Assembly (NCBI GenBank): GCA_002633005.1
Contig: NMRA01000522.1
Span: 180,331 to 244,330, forward strand
From: Phoronis australis
Taxonomy: Eukaryota; Phoronida; Phoronidae
Direction of reading: 5' to 3'
DNA length: 64,000 bases
In this document: positions 43,810 through 56,800 of the stretch, piece after piece
Layout of the letters: the number at the start of each line of letters is the position of its first letter
How positions within the stretch are numbered: position 1 is the first letter of the stretch
Program-made: the position numbers and the translations under genes
The notes under the pieces: generated by a model
What the model saw: only the letters and a program-made list of their open reading frames with translations
The model's database searches: none
What the model was told of the DNA's origin: nothing

Positions 43810-44416
43810 TAGGCAACATGTATCCCCTCGGTTGGACGGTTAGGGGCTACAATACTTCCCATCGCTTTCTGTATTAATTTTGTCCCGTGTATTTTAATTG
43901 GGCGGTAGGCAAAATCTGCTCACCGAGTTTTCACCTCCTCAAAAATGCATTCTACACTAAAAACTATCACTTAAAAAAGCGCTTACTTTCTTCAGTGGTC
44001 CTTTCTACTTCTACACATATCTTCAGTGAAGAATGGGCACGAGAATGTGTTAATTATAACTCCATGTTCCAATATGCATGGTTTATTTGATTTTATTTGC
44101 TGTATTTTAAAGTGAGTAACTTTTTGTGGGGATGTACTATCGCCCCTGTATGCCTGCGGCATCCAGGGTGATGTAATTGCCTGTATCGTGTATAGATAGT
44201 TCAGTAGAAAGGACCAATGTCAATGAAGAAAGTAAGCGCTTTTTTAAGTGATAGTTTTAAGAGTGGAATGTATTTTTGACGAGGTAAAAACTCAAAGTCG
44301 GCGGCTGGATTTGGCCTACTGCCGGTTTAAAATACATGGAACGAAATGCGAACTGAAAGCGATGGGAAGTATTGTAGCCCCTAACCAGCCAACCGGCGTG
44401 GGGTACATGTTGCCTA
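43810..44416. mobile_element. Element 'F' copy 2
   Basis: 607 bp with inverted ends TAGGCAACATGTA and long subterminal complementarity (GGGGCTACAATACTTCCCAT against its complement). Homologous to the insert at 14116-14835 in reverse. No obvious flanking duplication. Confidence 0.65.
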
Positions 44417-45194
44417 GCCAAGGCTAGGGCTAGTTAGCTCATATACAGCATAGACTCCAAGCACATGTTATGTAAGTCCATGTAATCAACAACTGTTATA
44501 CAATTTTTGACAATATAACCAAGTATTTGGTAATTGTTTACAATATGACGACATTGACTTACACATATGATTTTGGTATCTTTCGATTCCTTGCAAAGTT
44601 ATCTTTCCAAAAATACACAGGAAATTTTCCTACCCCGTTCCCTAAGTGTTTTATCGTGAAATTTTTTTCTCGCACTAGTTCCAGGTACTCTGTAGTAATA
44701 CCGCCATGTTGAATGGAAGGAGTCCCCTGGCAGTCAAAAACTGAACTAATCTTCCGCGACTTTTGCAGATGGTCACTTTTCAGAAGTTCAAACTGACCGA
44801 GACNACTTACAACAATGTTGATTGGACGATATGACTATGTAGAAGTTCACTTGATTGGTTACATTGCAGATGCTCATTTGTTGTATCTCAAATCACGAGA
44901 ATGAGTCCGGGGGTTAGCCCTTCAGTGTCGCAGGCATTAGGCGAACTCACAAGTGTGAGTGAAACCTGAGTCATCACCAGTACATATTACATATGGTTAT
45001 CCTCTAATGCTTCTGCTCTGGTCATATCAATACGCTTGCAGTAGATTCGTGATAATTCTGTGAGCAAGCGACCGGTCTCAGTGGCGGATCTAGGACATCA
45101 AAAGGGTGGCCCAACATTTTGTCTGTAAGCATTTGCGCAAACGGCCACGATTGTAGATGCGCATAGCACCGAATAGGGGGGAGATCGGGAGGGG

Positions 45195-45838
45195 GATTTG
45201 CCCCCCATCCCGGCCAGGAAATTTTTCTGTTTTTTCCTCTAAAAATCAAGCATTTTCATTGATTCCTGGAGTATTATCCAAAATAGGCAAAAAAAAAACG
45301 GAAAACGCGTGAAACAGGGAAAACTGCAGATACCACACACTCGAATTCACGACATGGCGGATAGAGCGCGCGTGCCTTACCACTACACCACGACGATTTA
45401 GCTACTAATCTTATACTAAGAGATCGACTTGTTTATGGCCGGGTCCACAGCGTTTGCGCGCGAAAACTACTTCATTTTGTAATGCTTATTACACGTTTTA
45501 TATTTTGAGCAATCGGTTCGTAACAAATTTGTTGTATTTAAAATAGTCTTCAATTGGCCAAAAGACCAAATCCGTTTTTCGTGCTGGCAATGACGGGATT
45601 GCTTTGGAAATCGTCTTAAGTCAGTTTGACAAAGAGAGAATTATGAGTTTCTGAGTGATTCACTAAAGCTTCGATTAAAATTCACATCTTACCAGCAGCT
45701 TCTGTTTTTTCATCGTCACTCAGGTTCCATTTTCTTTAAAAAATGACGTAATTTTCTTCATTGCACAGTAGAGCAGACGACGGAAACGGAGTCGTAGTGC
45801 GCCGGCAGCACTACTGCCGGTCGCCTGGGATATCGCGA
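45195..45838. repeat. Dispersed repeat 'G' copy 2 with tRNA-like block
   Basis: Same order as 33750-34391, and continues past GATATCGCG into GAGAGAGCC. It could show what the gap in copy 1 hides. The tRNA-like block is at 45338-45400 on the minus strand. A CAGTGGCGGATCTAGG-type terminus precedes it at ~45079. Confidence 0.7.
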
Positions 45839-48800
45839 GAGAGCCTATATTTAGCCGTAGTTCCGTTACGATTGCGCCGTGTTCCGAATTTGACACTTGA
45901 AATTGGATCTGATCCCCCCAACACTAAAACTGCACACATTTAAATCTTGTTTCATCCGTATAATTTTAATTACCGGGTTAATTAATAAACCCAACATTTC
46001 CCTGCGCTCTTGCTGTTTTACTTTTTTGCGGCAGCCAAGGGGGGGGGNCTATGGGTCTTCTCCATGATGCCAGCGACTCCGGGTACTGAGTCATAACCCG
46101 AATGCCGTAACGCGCGTGTGCCGGTCTTGAAAGTCTAAAAATGACCCTTTGTCAAAAAATTTCGTTGAAAAATGATGCCAAAATTTCTGGCGACTGCCTC
46201 CAAGGTATCTGCAAAATAAGCACGTTCAGTCTTGTGGTGGGAAGAATTGACGATCACCAGTGCCGGGGGCGCTGTGTGGATTATTACGCTCAGTGACTTT
46301 ACCAGACGTACAGGGTTGTGAGCGTGTGATAACATCTAGCTCCTTTGTTACCTGCCAAGCACAGTCTTTCGTCTGGTATGACAACAGGCAGGTCAATTAT
46401 CTACTAGGCTTTTTATAGACAACGTGTGAACGCAGTCAAACCCAGAGTGAATTAATCATTCCGTGAATAATACGCTTACAAGGAAGTCACGCATTTCTAA
46501 AGATATGCGTGAATTTTCACCGCTCGTCCTTCTGAGCGGCTTGTACCAGGATCAAAGAGAGCGCAGCGCCGGAATCAGGTACAATTGTGATGACCGCAGT
46601 GCCCGATGCGAGCAAGACCCAATTAAATGTAATTACCCAGCCATAAACTGCATTAGACATCTCTGACGGTAAGTAATGGCGAATTTTCAAAATGCATTAG
46701 CCTTACTAATTTTCGTTATAAACGAACACCACGGACGGCGGTATTCAGCTGCCGGAAAACAACCGTTTTCGATTTTTAAAAATCGATGAACTAACAATCT
46801 AAAAACTACTACAATTGGGTACGATTGAAGATAAACTACCCCCCCGTATTGATACACTCTGTGGATATACAAACGCTGATCAGAGTTAACACTATCGCAT
46901 GGATTCATTTTTAATATTCTTTCAATCTTTTAACCAAATTTTTACCAGGAAACTTTTCATTTTTATTACTGACAAAGAGCTAGAATAGTTATATAGTCAG
47001 TGCCACCGAAATTGTCCAGAGATTCCAAATCTTCAGTTTGGTTATCACCATATTTGCACTTTTGTATATATTTTATGATTTGAGTTCTAATAAAGATTAA
47101 ACATTGATGACACGTGAAATGTTTAGTGTACCTGTAGTAAGTTTAGGGATGCGCTCACAATGAACTTAACTAATTAAGTTTAGCTGGCGATCAAAATCTA
47201 CCACTGTTTTGGTACTTCAAGTTCAAAACTTAGATAAAAAGTTATCAACCCGTTCCCGGTAAGAAAAAAAAACAGGTGGGCAGAAGCATTAAAAATTGAA
47301 TAAAGAAAACCAACATGAAACTTATCTTGCCTTTGGGAAGTGGCCTTTTGCGAAGACAAACACAAGTTAACCTTTTTAGTAATTTTGTAATATTTATAAT
47401 GTACCAAGTTAAAACTACTCTTCAGAGTTGCAGGCAAATGTCAGAGAAAAACCAAATTGGGGGTACTAAGAACAACCATTGTTGAGACATTAATGATAGC
47501 TATTACCTAGCTTTTCACTTCATTAGCTCAGGTCTACTTCAATACAAAGGACGTGTTGAATGGGCATCGCAAAAGTAGTCTGGAGCTTAGGAAATCAGAG
47601 CGGTCACCAGTGTAAACGAGAAATTTTCCACATGATTGGTAGGCCTACATTCGCCGGAAAGAATAGGTTGTCGTAACTTATATAGTTGTAGTTGGGCGAT
47701 TTTGGCGATTCAAGAACTAAACATAATCAAAATTTGACGAGGAATTCACTGATGTTATTGGTTTATGTTCAGATATGTTATAACTCAATTAACTTTTATT
47801 TTTAACAGCACAGCCCAGTCAAGCTTGACGAGAGATTAGAGCAAAAGAGAGCTGGCCCTCCAACCATAAATGCCAGAATGGAGTAAATCAGCCGTGTAAG
47901 ATATTGGCTACGGGAGTTATCTTCCCACCTTGTTGAGTTATAGAATCGAACAAGTTGGGATCAACGGGAAAACGCCGTCATGAGGGCCGGGAATGGCTGC
48001 CGGAAATTTGGGACCACCATATGGGCAACAAGAGTTTGTATCCCCCAATATTGTTTTCCATCCTAAGGACCTGACTTGGCTTAGAGGGTGTGGAAATTGT
48101 CACTGAACAGTACAAGGTGACGAAGCAAATTTAATGAACTTGACACCGTGCTTCGACGCTGCTCGGCCGCCTCCGCCGAGTGTACAGTCATGATCTCTAC
48201 TTTAGCTTACGGTATATACCGTATATATATTGAAGGGGAATTATTGGTTTTGGGCCTAAAAACGCATCTTTGGTTTATTGTTGGGTGGGATAGACACTAT
48301 AGAAATGATTTACCTATGGACACTGAATAAAACAACCAATCCAGTTCGTTTTGGATTTCACGATTACAAATCACCAATTCTTGCAGTTATTCGCTAGATG
48401 TTCGCTGAAATCAAGGCCAGTGACTACCCGTTTATGGAGTGGTTGTTAAGCTCCGCCACCAGGTGAAGCATATATAGTGGGGTTAGTAAGCTCCGCCCGG
48501 CGACTGGAGCAGCCGAGCATTAGACTGCAATCAGATCCGCAAGACTGGTTGGCAGGTTCGTCATCGCGGTGAGGCTAATCTTAGAAAATCATTTTTCCAT
48601 TGTCATTTTAAAGTGTAAATACGAAAAGACATTCCAGATTGTTGAAAATATGGTGAAATAACCATCCGCTGTGCCATTCTTAAATTCGGAAACTTTCGTT
48701 GTTGTCTGACTGGCAATTAACTGAACTACAAGACAAATAACCCGGCCTGTCACGCTTATTTTCACCTCGAAGTGAACAACATTTTTGTACACTTTCGAGG

Positions 48801-49689
48801 CGCGGGGGATGAACGTACACTCGTGGAATTGTCAAAAATCGTAAACAGACTCCGGTAAGTAATGTGATGAAACTGTCATGAGTTCCCTTGTCACTTAATA
48901 GGCCGCTGTTTTAAAAAAAGTAAACCGAGTTACGCCGCTTACACAATTGTGACCGTAATTTTACGCCGTCAAGAAATAAATTATGAGCGTGATTTTATGC
49001 CGCAAAGAATTAAATTTAATATATATAATTACGAGCATAATTTTACGGCGTCACCGGCTTTCCCCCAACGGTACATCAAAGGATCAGTGTAATTGTTTAT
49101 TTTCAAGCGGTAATGTGTACACAACCTGCAATGTAATGCTGACGTTAAAGAATTGGTATATTGTGCTCGTGCTTGCATTGACAACTTCCAAGCAAGCTTT
49201 CTATTAAGAATCAAGTTAAGTTACCTACAATTTCATAAATTTGTGATTACGATGGACCTGAAGGCGAGAGGCCTCGAAGTGCTCCTCTTTAAGTGGCTAT
49301 AATAGGGCTCCCTGGTGTAGCACAAATAATAAAATAGGCTCAGGTGTGTAAGAAAAAGTTTTATTTGAGGAGGTATAGTCACAGTCTCAAATCAATTGTT
49401 CAACAAAGTTGTTGACAGGATCATTACTATCACCGTTAATGACATAGTTTTGCCCAAAAAACGAATCAGATATGCAATATTTTTTCAATCAAGCTGACCT
49501 TCCAGGCTCTATAAAAAGCGTTCTATGCCAAAATTTGGTACCAGTATTAAAATTTGAACTATTTTCAGCTATCTTATCTACAGTAAAAACTGTCCCTTCA
49601 AAGTGGGTAATTTTTTGTTTAGACCACTTGAAAATCTATAAAAAAATTATTACTAACTCAGATAAGAAATAGTTCCTGAGATTGAAAAA
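45839..49689. other. Region between MAD2 exon 2 and the receptor gene, no gene recognised
   Basis: MAD2 exon 1 and promoter would be expected here but I found no frame resembling its N-terminus. A plus-strand TTTTTAACAG acceptor at ~47806 precedes a 26-codon frame ending in TAA, and GGTAAGTAATG donor-like sequence occurs at ~46668; neither is enough for a gene. One N at ~46048. Confidence 0.35.
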
Positions 49690-49801
49690 GTAACCAAGCT
49701 TATGTTGATCAGAAAGGGGAGATCTCAAAGGTAACCAAGGTTATGTTGATCAGAAAGGGGAGATCCCAAAGGTAACCAAGGTTATGATGATCAGAAAGGG
49801 G
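49690..49801. repeat. 41-bp tandem repeat, 2.7 units
   Basis: Unit starts GTAACCAAGNTTATGTTGATC, at 49690, 49731 and 49772. It lies just past the receptor gene's poly(A) signal. Confidence 0.9.
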
Positions 49802-49828
49802 AAATAACAATAAATTTCAATTAGTCCG

Positions 49829-49834
49829 TTTATT
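49829..49834 (-). terminator. Poly(A) signal of the receptor-like gene
   Basis: AATAAA on the minus strand about 1 kb after the TAG at 50827. The intervening 49840-50826 is unique AT-rich sequence, consistent with a 3' UTR. Confidence 0.6.
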
Positions 49835-50826
49835 AAAAATATATCCAAAATACACTTGAGTCACACTTGTTAACAATCCCTATGTCTGTCTGCTTTTAGT
49901 CACATTAACAAAAAGGTTCAGTTCAAAGTCAACAAATGGTCAACATATAAGTAGACAATTAAACAAAAAATATACAGTTCAAAACTGTACAAAACACTGA
50001 CATAGAACAGTACTAAACTCTACATAAGACGCAACTGTTGCATACATCCATGGGAGCACATCCCAGGTGAGAAACAACATGACCACCTGACTCAAAACAT
50101 GACCACCAGTCCTCCAATTCAGACCAACTCGCCACAAAACAGGACCTGAGTAACATTGCCATTATGGGCTTAAACACTAATATGGTACAGGGAAAGGGTT
50201 GAATGACATGCTACAAAAATAGTCATAAAAGGAATGATAACAATACAAGAATAATGTGCCTTTCCGAATATTGCATGTATCTAAATATCTTGCTTCAAAT
50301 CACAGACCAAGAAAACAGCAGCAGCACCAAGTCAGGCCGTGGTGGTGCTACAACTAATCCCTATTTAAATATATTTTAAATGTATTTTTCATCCCCAATA
50401 ACCAGCGCCCTCTTTAGTTTAAAGTCATCATTATTCGGTCAGGGTGCACTGAACACACACACAAACACACCAGGGTTATACTACATACATTACACCATGT
50501 ATAAGGCACAATTGTAACTTTTGCTGTGAAATGGTGTTTACAAGCAGTGAAAACTGTTCTTTCTAATACCAACTTCAATAAAGCAAAAAGACAGCTACAT
50601 AACACTAACATGAACTAGTGCAATTGGTCAGGACTCTACAATTTGTTGCATAATAGACACTACATAGAATATCTAACAAAAATATTATCATTAGTCATAA
50701 TACTGGTAAATAAAACCAATCTACAGTATTTTGATATCTATGACATCCATTGGTAAATATTAAATCTTGCCAGACATCCTGATGAAAGGGTAAAAAGAGA
50801 TGCAATACCGGTGATCACTTTCAGTG

Positions 50827-50855
50827 CTATGGGTTGCTGTAAACTTGAGACATCC
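50827..50855 (-). CDS. Receptor terminal exon
   Basis: 29 coding nt: GMSQVYSNP then TAG. Acceptor TTTGTTCCAG with a good pyrimidine tract; phase 1 fits the preceding exon. The exon continues as the ~1-kb 3' UTR. Confidence 0.7.
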
Positions 50856-53800
50856 CTGGAACAAAGTTGATGGCAATGATAAAATTGACAATGAAACTTT
50901 TCATGGCCTCAAAATATGGACAACGTAATTTAAAATCTATTTTCAACACACCATTAAAACAGTTGGATAACCCTTGTGACTATGTGTTGCTCTAAAATAT
51001 GTGCAACAGAGCTAGCACATCAGAGAATATCAATTAATTGCTCTGTTCATCATAAATTTGAAACAAAAATATCAACTTGTGAGAATTTAAATATACTAAG
51101 TAACATCTCATTACCTTGCTGATTTCCAGTGTCCTCCACTTCTTCCTGGAGGTCTATAGACTGGACCTGAAGGGAGACAACATGACATGTAGCTTGAATG
51201 AGTTGAAAAATGTAAACAAAATACGGTAACAAAATACATAGTGTATACTTAGCTTGAAATAGTATTGCCAAAAAAATGTAACCGTAATCTAAAAATGCCA
51301 ATACAAGATAATTTTTTTAGCAAAACCTTATCATTACATATTAGACAGTATTTTACTCCATGTAATTTATATGGAGGTTAGGATTTCACAGAAGTGGCCA
51401 AGAGTGCACGCTGCCATGACAACAGACAAGCCGCATGGGGAACAGTGAACAATTTGCTTTGAACACCATATAAACATGCACAGCCAGGCAACATCAATCA
51501 CATCCAATCTCAATGCATCCAACCATGAGTTTACTCCTCAATAACACAACAGGTGGTGTCATAGTAGTTATAGGAATGTTAAAAAGCAACTGGAGCTTTT
51601 CTGCAAAGAATCGCCATAAGGTCAATGTGCACACAGTTCATCTGGTAACACACAGAGCAAACCTAAGACAGGCATCATGTTAGCTGGGTTAACTAGAGCA
51701 GACCTTTGTCTCAAGGAGATGGATAGAATTACTGAATAGGAAACCCCCAGAAACCTACTGTTAAAGCTGGCATGCATAGATGATAAAGGGCCATCTAAAT
51801 ATTAGCATAAGACAAAGGTGCATGTAAATAGGCAGGTTGACTCGTTAATTGGTTTACATGCTATCTTGTACTTACATATACATTGGACAGTCATTCATCG
51901 AGTCTTCACACAACATACCGCTTATGGATAGCAATTTGCCTTCTTGCAGATAAACTAATCATTCTTGCTTAAATGTTTATTTCTGGTATTCATATACAAA
52001 TTTTTGATCAACTATGCATGCCAATCACACCAATTACAACAGGCAAAATGTAGCAAGGCTCATTTCTAAATACATTAGATGATAGCTAAAGTAACAAAAC
52101 AGCTATCTTTCCCTTTTCAAAACCTAAACTTCACATAATCTTGATCTCAAAGTACATTTGGTGTCAAGAAAAATAGGGTGACATTTCACCGATCAACAGC
52201 CAAAGTTAACCAAGGAATCACAACAGCATCCTACAGTGGTAAAATGAAACTACAACTAAACAATAAAGTACCAATGCCAAGCACCAACTACATCTATCCA
52301 CACAAATCCAACATCCCAATATAGCTTCCTGTCCAGGAGTGAGAAGTGATTAAACACGTAAGACAGAAATATGGTCTTGTTACCACTACATGAGCAAAGT
52401 TTACCATCACAGCCTAGAAATGTTTGTTTAGAGATTGTCTCAGTAACTAGCAGTTATGAACATATTCTCACAGACTTTGTGTTTTGGTTCAAGTGAGAAT
52501 TATTTTTCAAAAATAGTTGTTTGGAGCGTAACACCAAATTTCAGTCTTAAGTCGTAGTCACTTTCATCAAACAGACCGCTAGGCCTGCTTCACTAAACAG
52601 TTATAACTTCACAACTTTTTAAAAATATGTCCCAGAACTAAAAATTAAGTCAATTATTCATTAAAAATAAATGCTGGGAGGTTTAATTTGAGGTTAATGT
52701 TTCATTTAACCTATTTTTAATCCCAAAAAGAAGCTGTGATTAAGTATTTACTTCAACTGTAAACTCAAAAACTCACAACACAAAAAGTTTGTACCCTATA
52801 GTGAAATAGGCCCTGAGTAGTACCTAATGAAATGAACGCCTTTGTTAAACATACACATATCTTACTATTAATAGCAAAATGAACTTGAATACTAACTCAC
52901 TAAATAAGTTGCACCTCTATGTTCACACAAGCAGGGTACAGATATAAATGTAAGCAGAGTGTGATGTGTCAAATGAACAAGATCATAGATATGAATCTCA
53001 ATGTATCAATACTAACTTGACATACAGCATGAACAAGATCATTAAAGATATGAATCTCAATGTATCAATACTAACTTGACATACAGCATGAACAAGATCA
53101 TTAAAGATATGAATCTCAATGTTATCAATACTAACTTGACACTTTCAGTGTTCACACTCACACACAAAGAGAAAATAACTTCATTTTGCAGTCAGTAAGC
53201 CACTTTAAGTTCTAATATCATGATAAATAAGTACACAACAAACACAGTAAATATACCCATTTCTAAAACTCAGATTGTCGCCATCTATACATTGATAGGA
53301 ACAAGCACAAGTACTCAACAACAAAGCACAACTGTTCATCAGATGAACATATCTATGCCTAGTCAATCTAAATTCATATCAGGATTGAAAATATTTTCTT
53401 ACATTCGCAAGGTATCATTTGCTCCGGTCTTGTTACTCTGATTTATTTTCAGAGTAAAGGCACCATACTGCAATACACATTGTATTATGTTCTTATATCT
53501 AAAATACCAATACTCCGAATGATCTATATTCTGAAAATGTTACATTTACAAAATGAAGACCAATATACTGGGCATTCCAAGAAAACATCTGAAGTTGCAC
53601 TACAGCTCGTCTGTCTGGGAATTCCATTTGCATTGAATGTTTGAGATATGTCAATATTTGATATTGGCAATGTTTTGATCAAGAATTTCTTTAAATGAAA
53701 AGATTTATATTTATTGAAAATTTCCTGTTACACTAACAAACATATGCATTGGACCTTTCATTCATCAAAATATCATTGTTAAAAATTCAAACAACAGGTG

Positions 53801-56800
53801 TTATGGCACCTTTGATGTAATATCCCTGTGGAGTATGGGAATTTCAGAGTACAGGTACTTCAGAGTAAGCAGAACAAGACCCCACTTGTAGCGCGGACAA
53901 TTTCAGAGTACAGGTACTTCAGAGTAAGCAGAACAAGACCCCACTTGTAGCGCGGACAATTTCACTCTCGTCGTCATACCTGCCACTAACTCCCAAGTAA
54001 TGAATGAGTTAAAGAATTAATGAATTGATGTCAGTATTCCTTAGTCAAATTTGAGGAGATTTATGGGCTTGGAATGAATGAACTGGCAGTTTGTTAGTAC
54101 TGGAGACCAGACAGTACAAGTTAGTTTGCCACGGTGTGCCACTTTAGCTTTCAAGTTCTCAAGGAATAACAAACTGCCAGTTCTTTGCACTGCCACAAAT
54201 CATTTCTGGTCAGAGTGAGCATCAAATCGAGACCAAATTTATAGCAGTAAGATGCTTAAATCAAAAGAATCTGGCATGGAATACAGGTTCACTGTTACTT
54301 TAAGTATATTCCATCATTTCAAATGGTGATTTATCACATACATACAGATACAACAATGTTCATGGAGAGCTAACAAGTATGAGTAGAGCAGCTAAAATGC
54401 ACTCAGCAATTCCAATAAACAATTTGTTACAAACTCATAGCGTAACATGAATGTTTTCATTAAAATAATTTCCAGTTCCTGAAGCTTAATAGTATGATGT
54501 GATGGAGAAAGGCACCACAGATTTGGATTATTTGTATATAAAGCTGACGGGTTTAACTTTGCAAGCACCAATCAACTACTACTACTGCAATACAATTACT
54601 CTTACTGCACTGGTGTTACTGTACAATAAGGGTGAGTGAAATGACTAGAGCACATATAGGAACACTGGCAGATGCATGGACAACTCACTAAAAATGTAAA
54701 CATGCAGGACCCTAGTCACCATAGTATATCGTCATACAATTTGCATGCAGCTTAGATGAGCAAGACATGTGATTGAAAACTCCCGCAGTGTGTTGTGTAT
54801 AGGGACGGGTATGCACTGATGAAAGGGTTAATAGCCTCCTACCTGCTCGTCATAAGCAGTTGGTCTAGACTGGGGTCTGGCAGAAACTGCACGTTGGGGA
54901 TCTGAAATAAAAGTGAGTAAGGATGTGAACAGCGGATCAGATACTGCACAACACTAAAAAAATCTGAATACTGAATGAGGTTATTTTATAGAAATAAGCT
55001 GTCAAGGAAAATAAAATACTGAAGAAACATTTCTGTTATGTCAGCCACGCACCATACACAATAAATGCCACAAAAATTGAATGAATAAGTATAGTGACAT
55101 GCATGACACCTACCATTATAAAATGTATTGTTCATGGCAGTCATCTCAAATGGCTTCAGAGGTTCATCACGATCTTCATAGAATAAGTAAGCAGATGAGC
55201 TATTGTTATCGTACAGTGACCTTGTTGACCTGTACGTGGGACCAGCAGTTGGTTGACCAACCATGACACCACTTGAACTCTTGACCACTGGTAGAGGGGT
55301 TAAGTAGGCAGGGTTACGGAAAGAATCCTTCAGGATTTTCCTCTGCTGTCTCTTACTGTAAAAAGAACATGAAATATAGAAAGAACATATGAGTAGAAGC
55401 ATTGTCACATTATGCAGAGTAAATCCAGAACTAGAGACACACTAAAGTATAAAGTAACTAAGACACTAAATATAAACAAGTGTGTGCATGTTCCAAGGAA
55501 CACAGTGGTTATACAGCTGCTCACACTTAAACTAATAATAAACTGATAACAAGATAATTGCATTTTGAAGCCTATTAAAATTCTAATAACAAAAGTAACT
55601 TAAATATTTAACAATAACATGAACAATTTTATCAGAGCATTGCGTGTTTCAAAGTTTTACATTTATTAAGAAAGGAGTGTATTGCAATAATTGTGATCAC
55701 ACATTAAGGCATGGAGATAATATAATATTCACCAATATGCACCAAAGAATATTGCCCAATATTCACCAATATGCACCGAAGAATATTGCCCAATATTCAC
55801 CAATATGCACCGAAGAATGTTGCTATGTAATGTACTATTCTTTGAAAGTGTTTAGTAAACTAAAGGTTGAACTACATACCGCAGGCAGTAACAAATGAGT
55901 AGGATGAGGAGAATTAGGAATATCAAGAAGATGCCAGCTCCAATGGACCCTCCCACAATGTAGCCATGTTGGCTTTCCACAGCTGTAATCACATTGTACA
56001 CCAAGATTAACATCACTTTACTACAATATCAAGTACTTCATCAGGCATAATGGAACTCTGGTCTCAACATCAAGTTGAATGTATAAACTAATGTCTCACA
56101 TGACCTGGAGTTATGACACGACTGGTTAATAACACAGAGTACGTAATTTTTTGATATTATATGGACGAATCACAAAGTAGTGCAAAGTAAAAATCCATAC
56201 GCCTTAAATTTTATCGTCTGCAATATACTAAAACAACCATGGCAAACGCGCACCAACCAAACAATGCCGGAATTCCGAGAAGGTGACAAGGTTTTGATTG
56301 ACAGATAGGGTGTCACAACTGTACGTAATCCCAGTTGGAAGAATACGCAAACAATTCGTTAAGTGGACCCATAATCGTCGGCAAATTCCATATACATATT
56401 CATTCAAACAGAGACCAACCCCAACTCAAGAAACACGACGAGACTGTCTGGCTGTGCTGTCTCAAGGTCAATTCAGTACTCACACACAGGGAAGCCTTGC
56501 TGACTGTTATTTATTAACATTTTTTAAGTTTTAGAATTACAACTTCAAAGACCATTTATTACATTCTAACTTGAATATTTGCTACGAAAGCTGAATGCAA
56601 TTTACAATTGCTAAGTTTAAAATAAAACTATTAACAAAAAGTAACTGAATTACTTTACATTTGCCAAAGCATGTTTTTAAAAAAGTTGTGTCATGTGGTT
56701 GAAAGTTTTATACATCGATTTTTTTGCAAAAAAGATCATTTTTATGGTCCATGTGAGAAAACAAATCTTATACTCGTCTCGGGTTGATGACATGGGCAAA

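Larger units (their letters stand above)
51167..54842. other. Receptor intron with tandem repeats
   Basis: Unique AT-rich sequence apart from the two tandem arrays listed at 52973 and 53841. I found no additional exon with matching phase. Confidence 0.5.

Noticed and set aside
46463-46669. 68-codon plus-strand frame ending at a GGTAAGT
   Set aside because: No ATG start and the stop lies just before the donor-like site, so it cannot be an internal coding exon in that frame.
47807-47884. Plus-strand terminal exon (HSPVKLDERLEQKR ... stop)
   Set aside because: Acceptor and frame look acceptable, but no upstream exon with a matching phase or poly(A) support could be tied to it.
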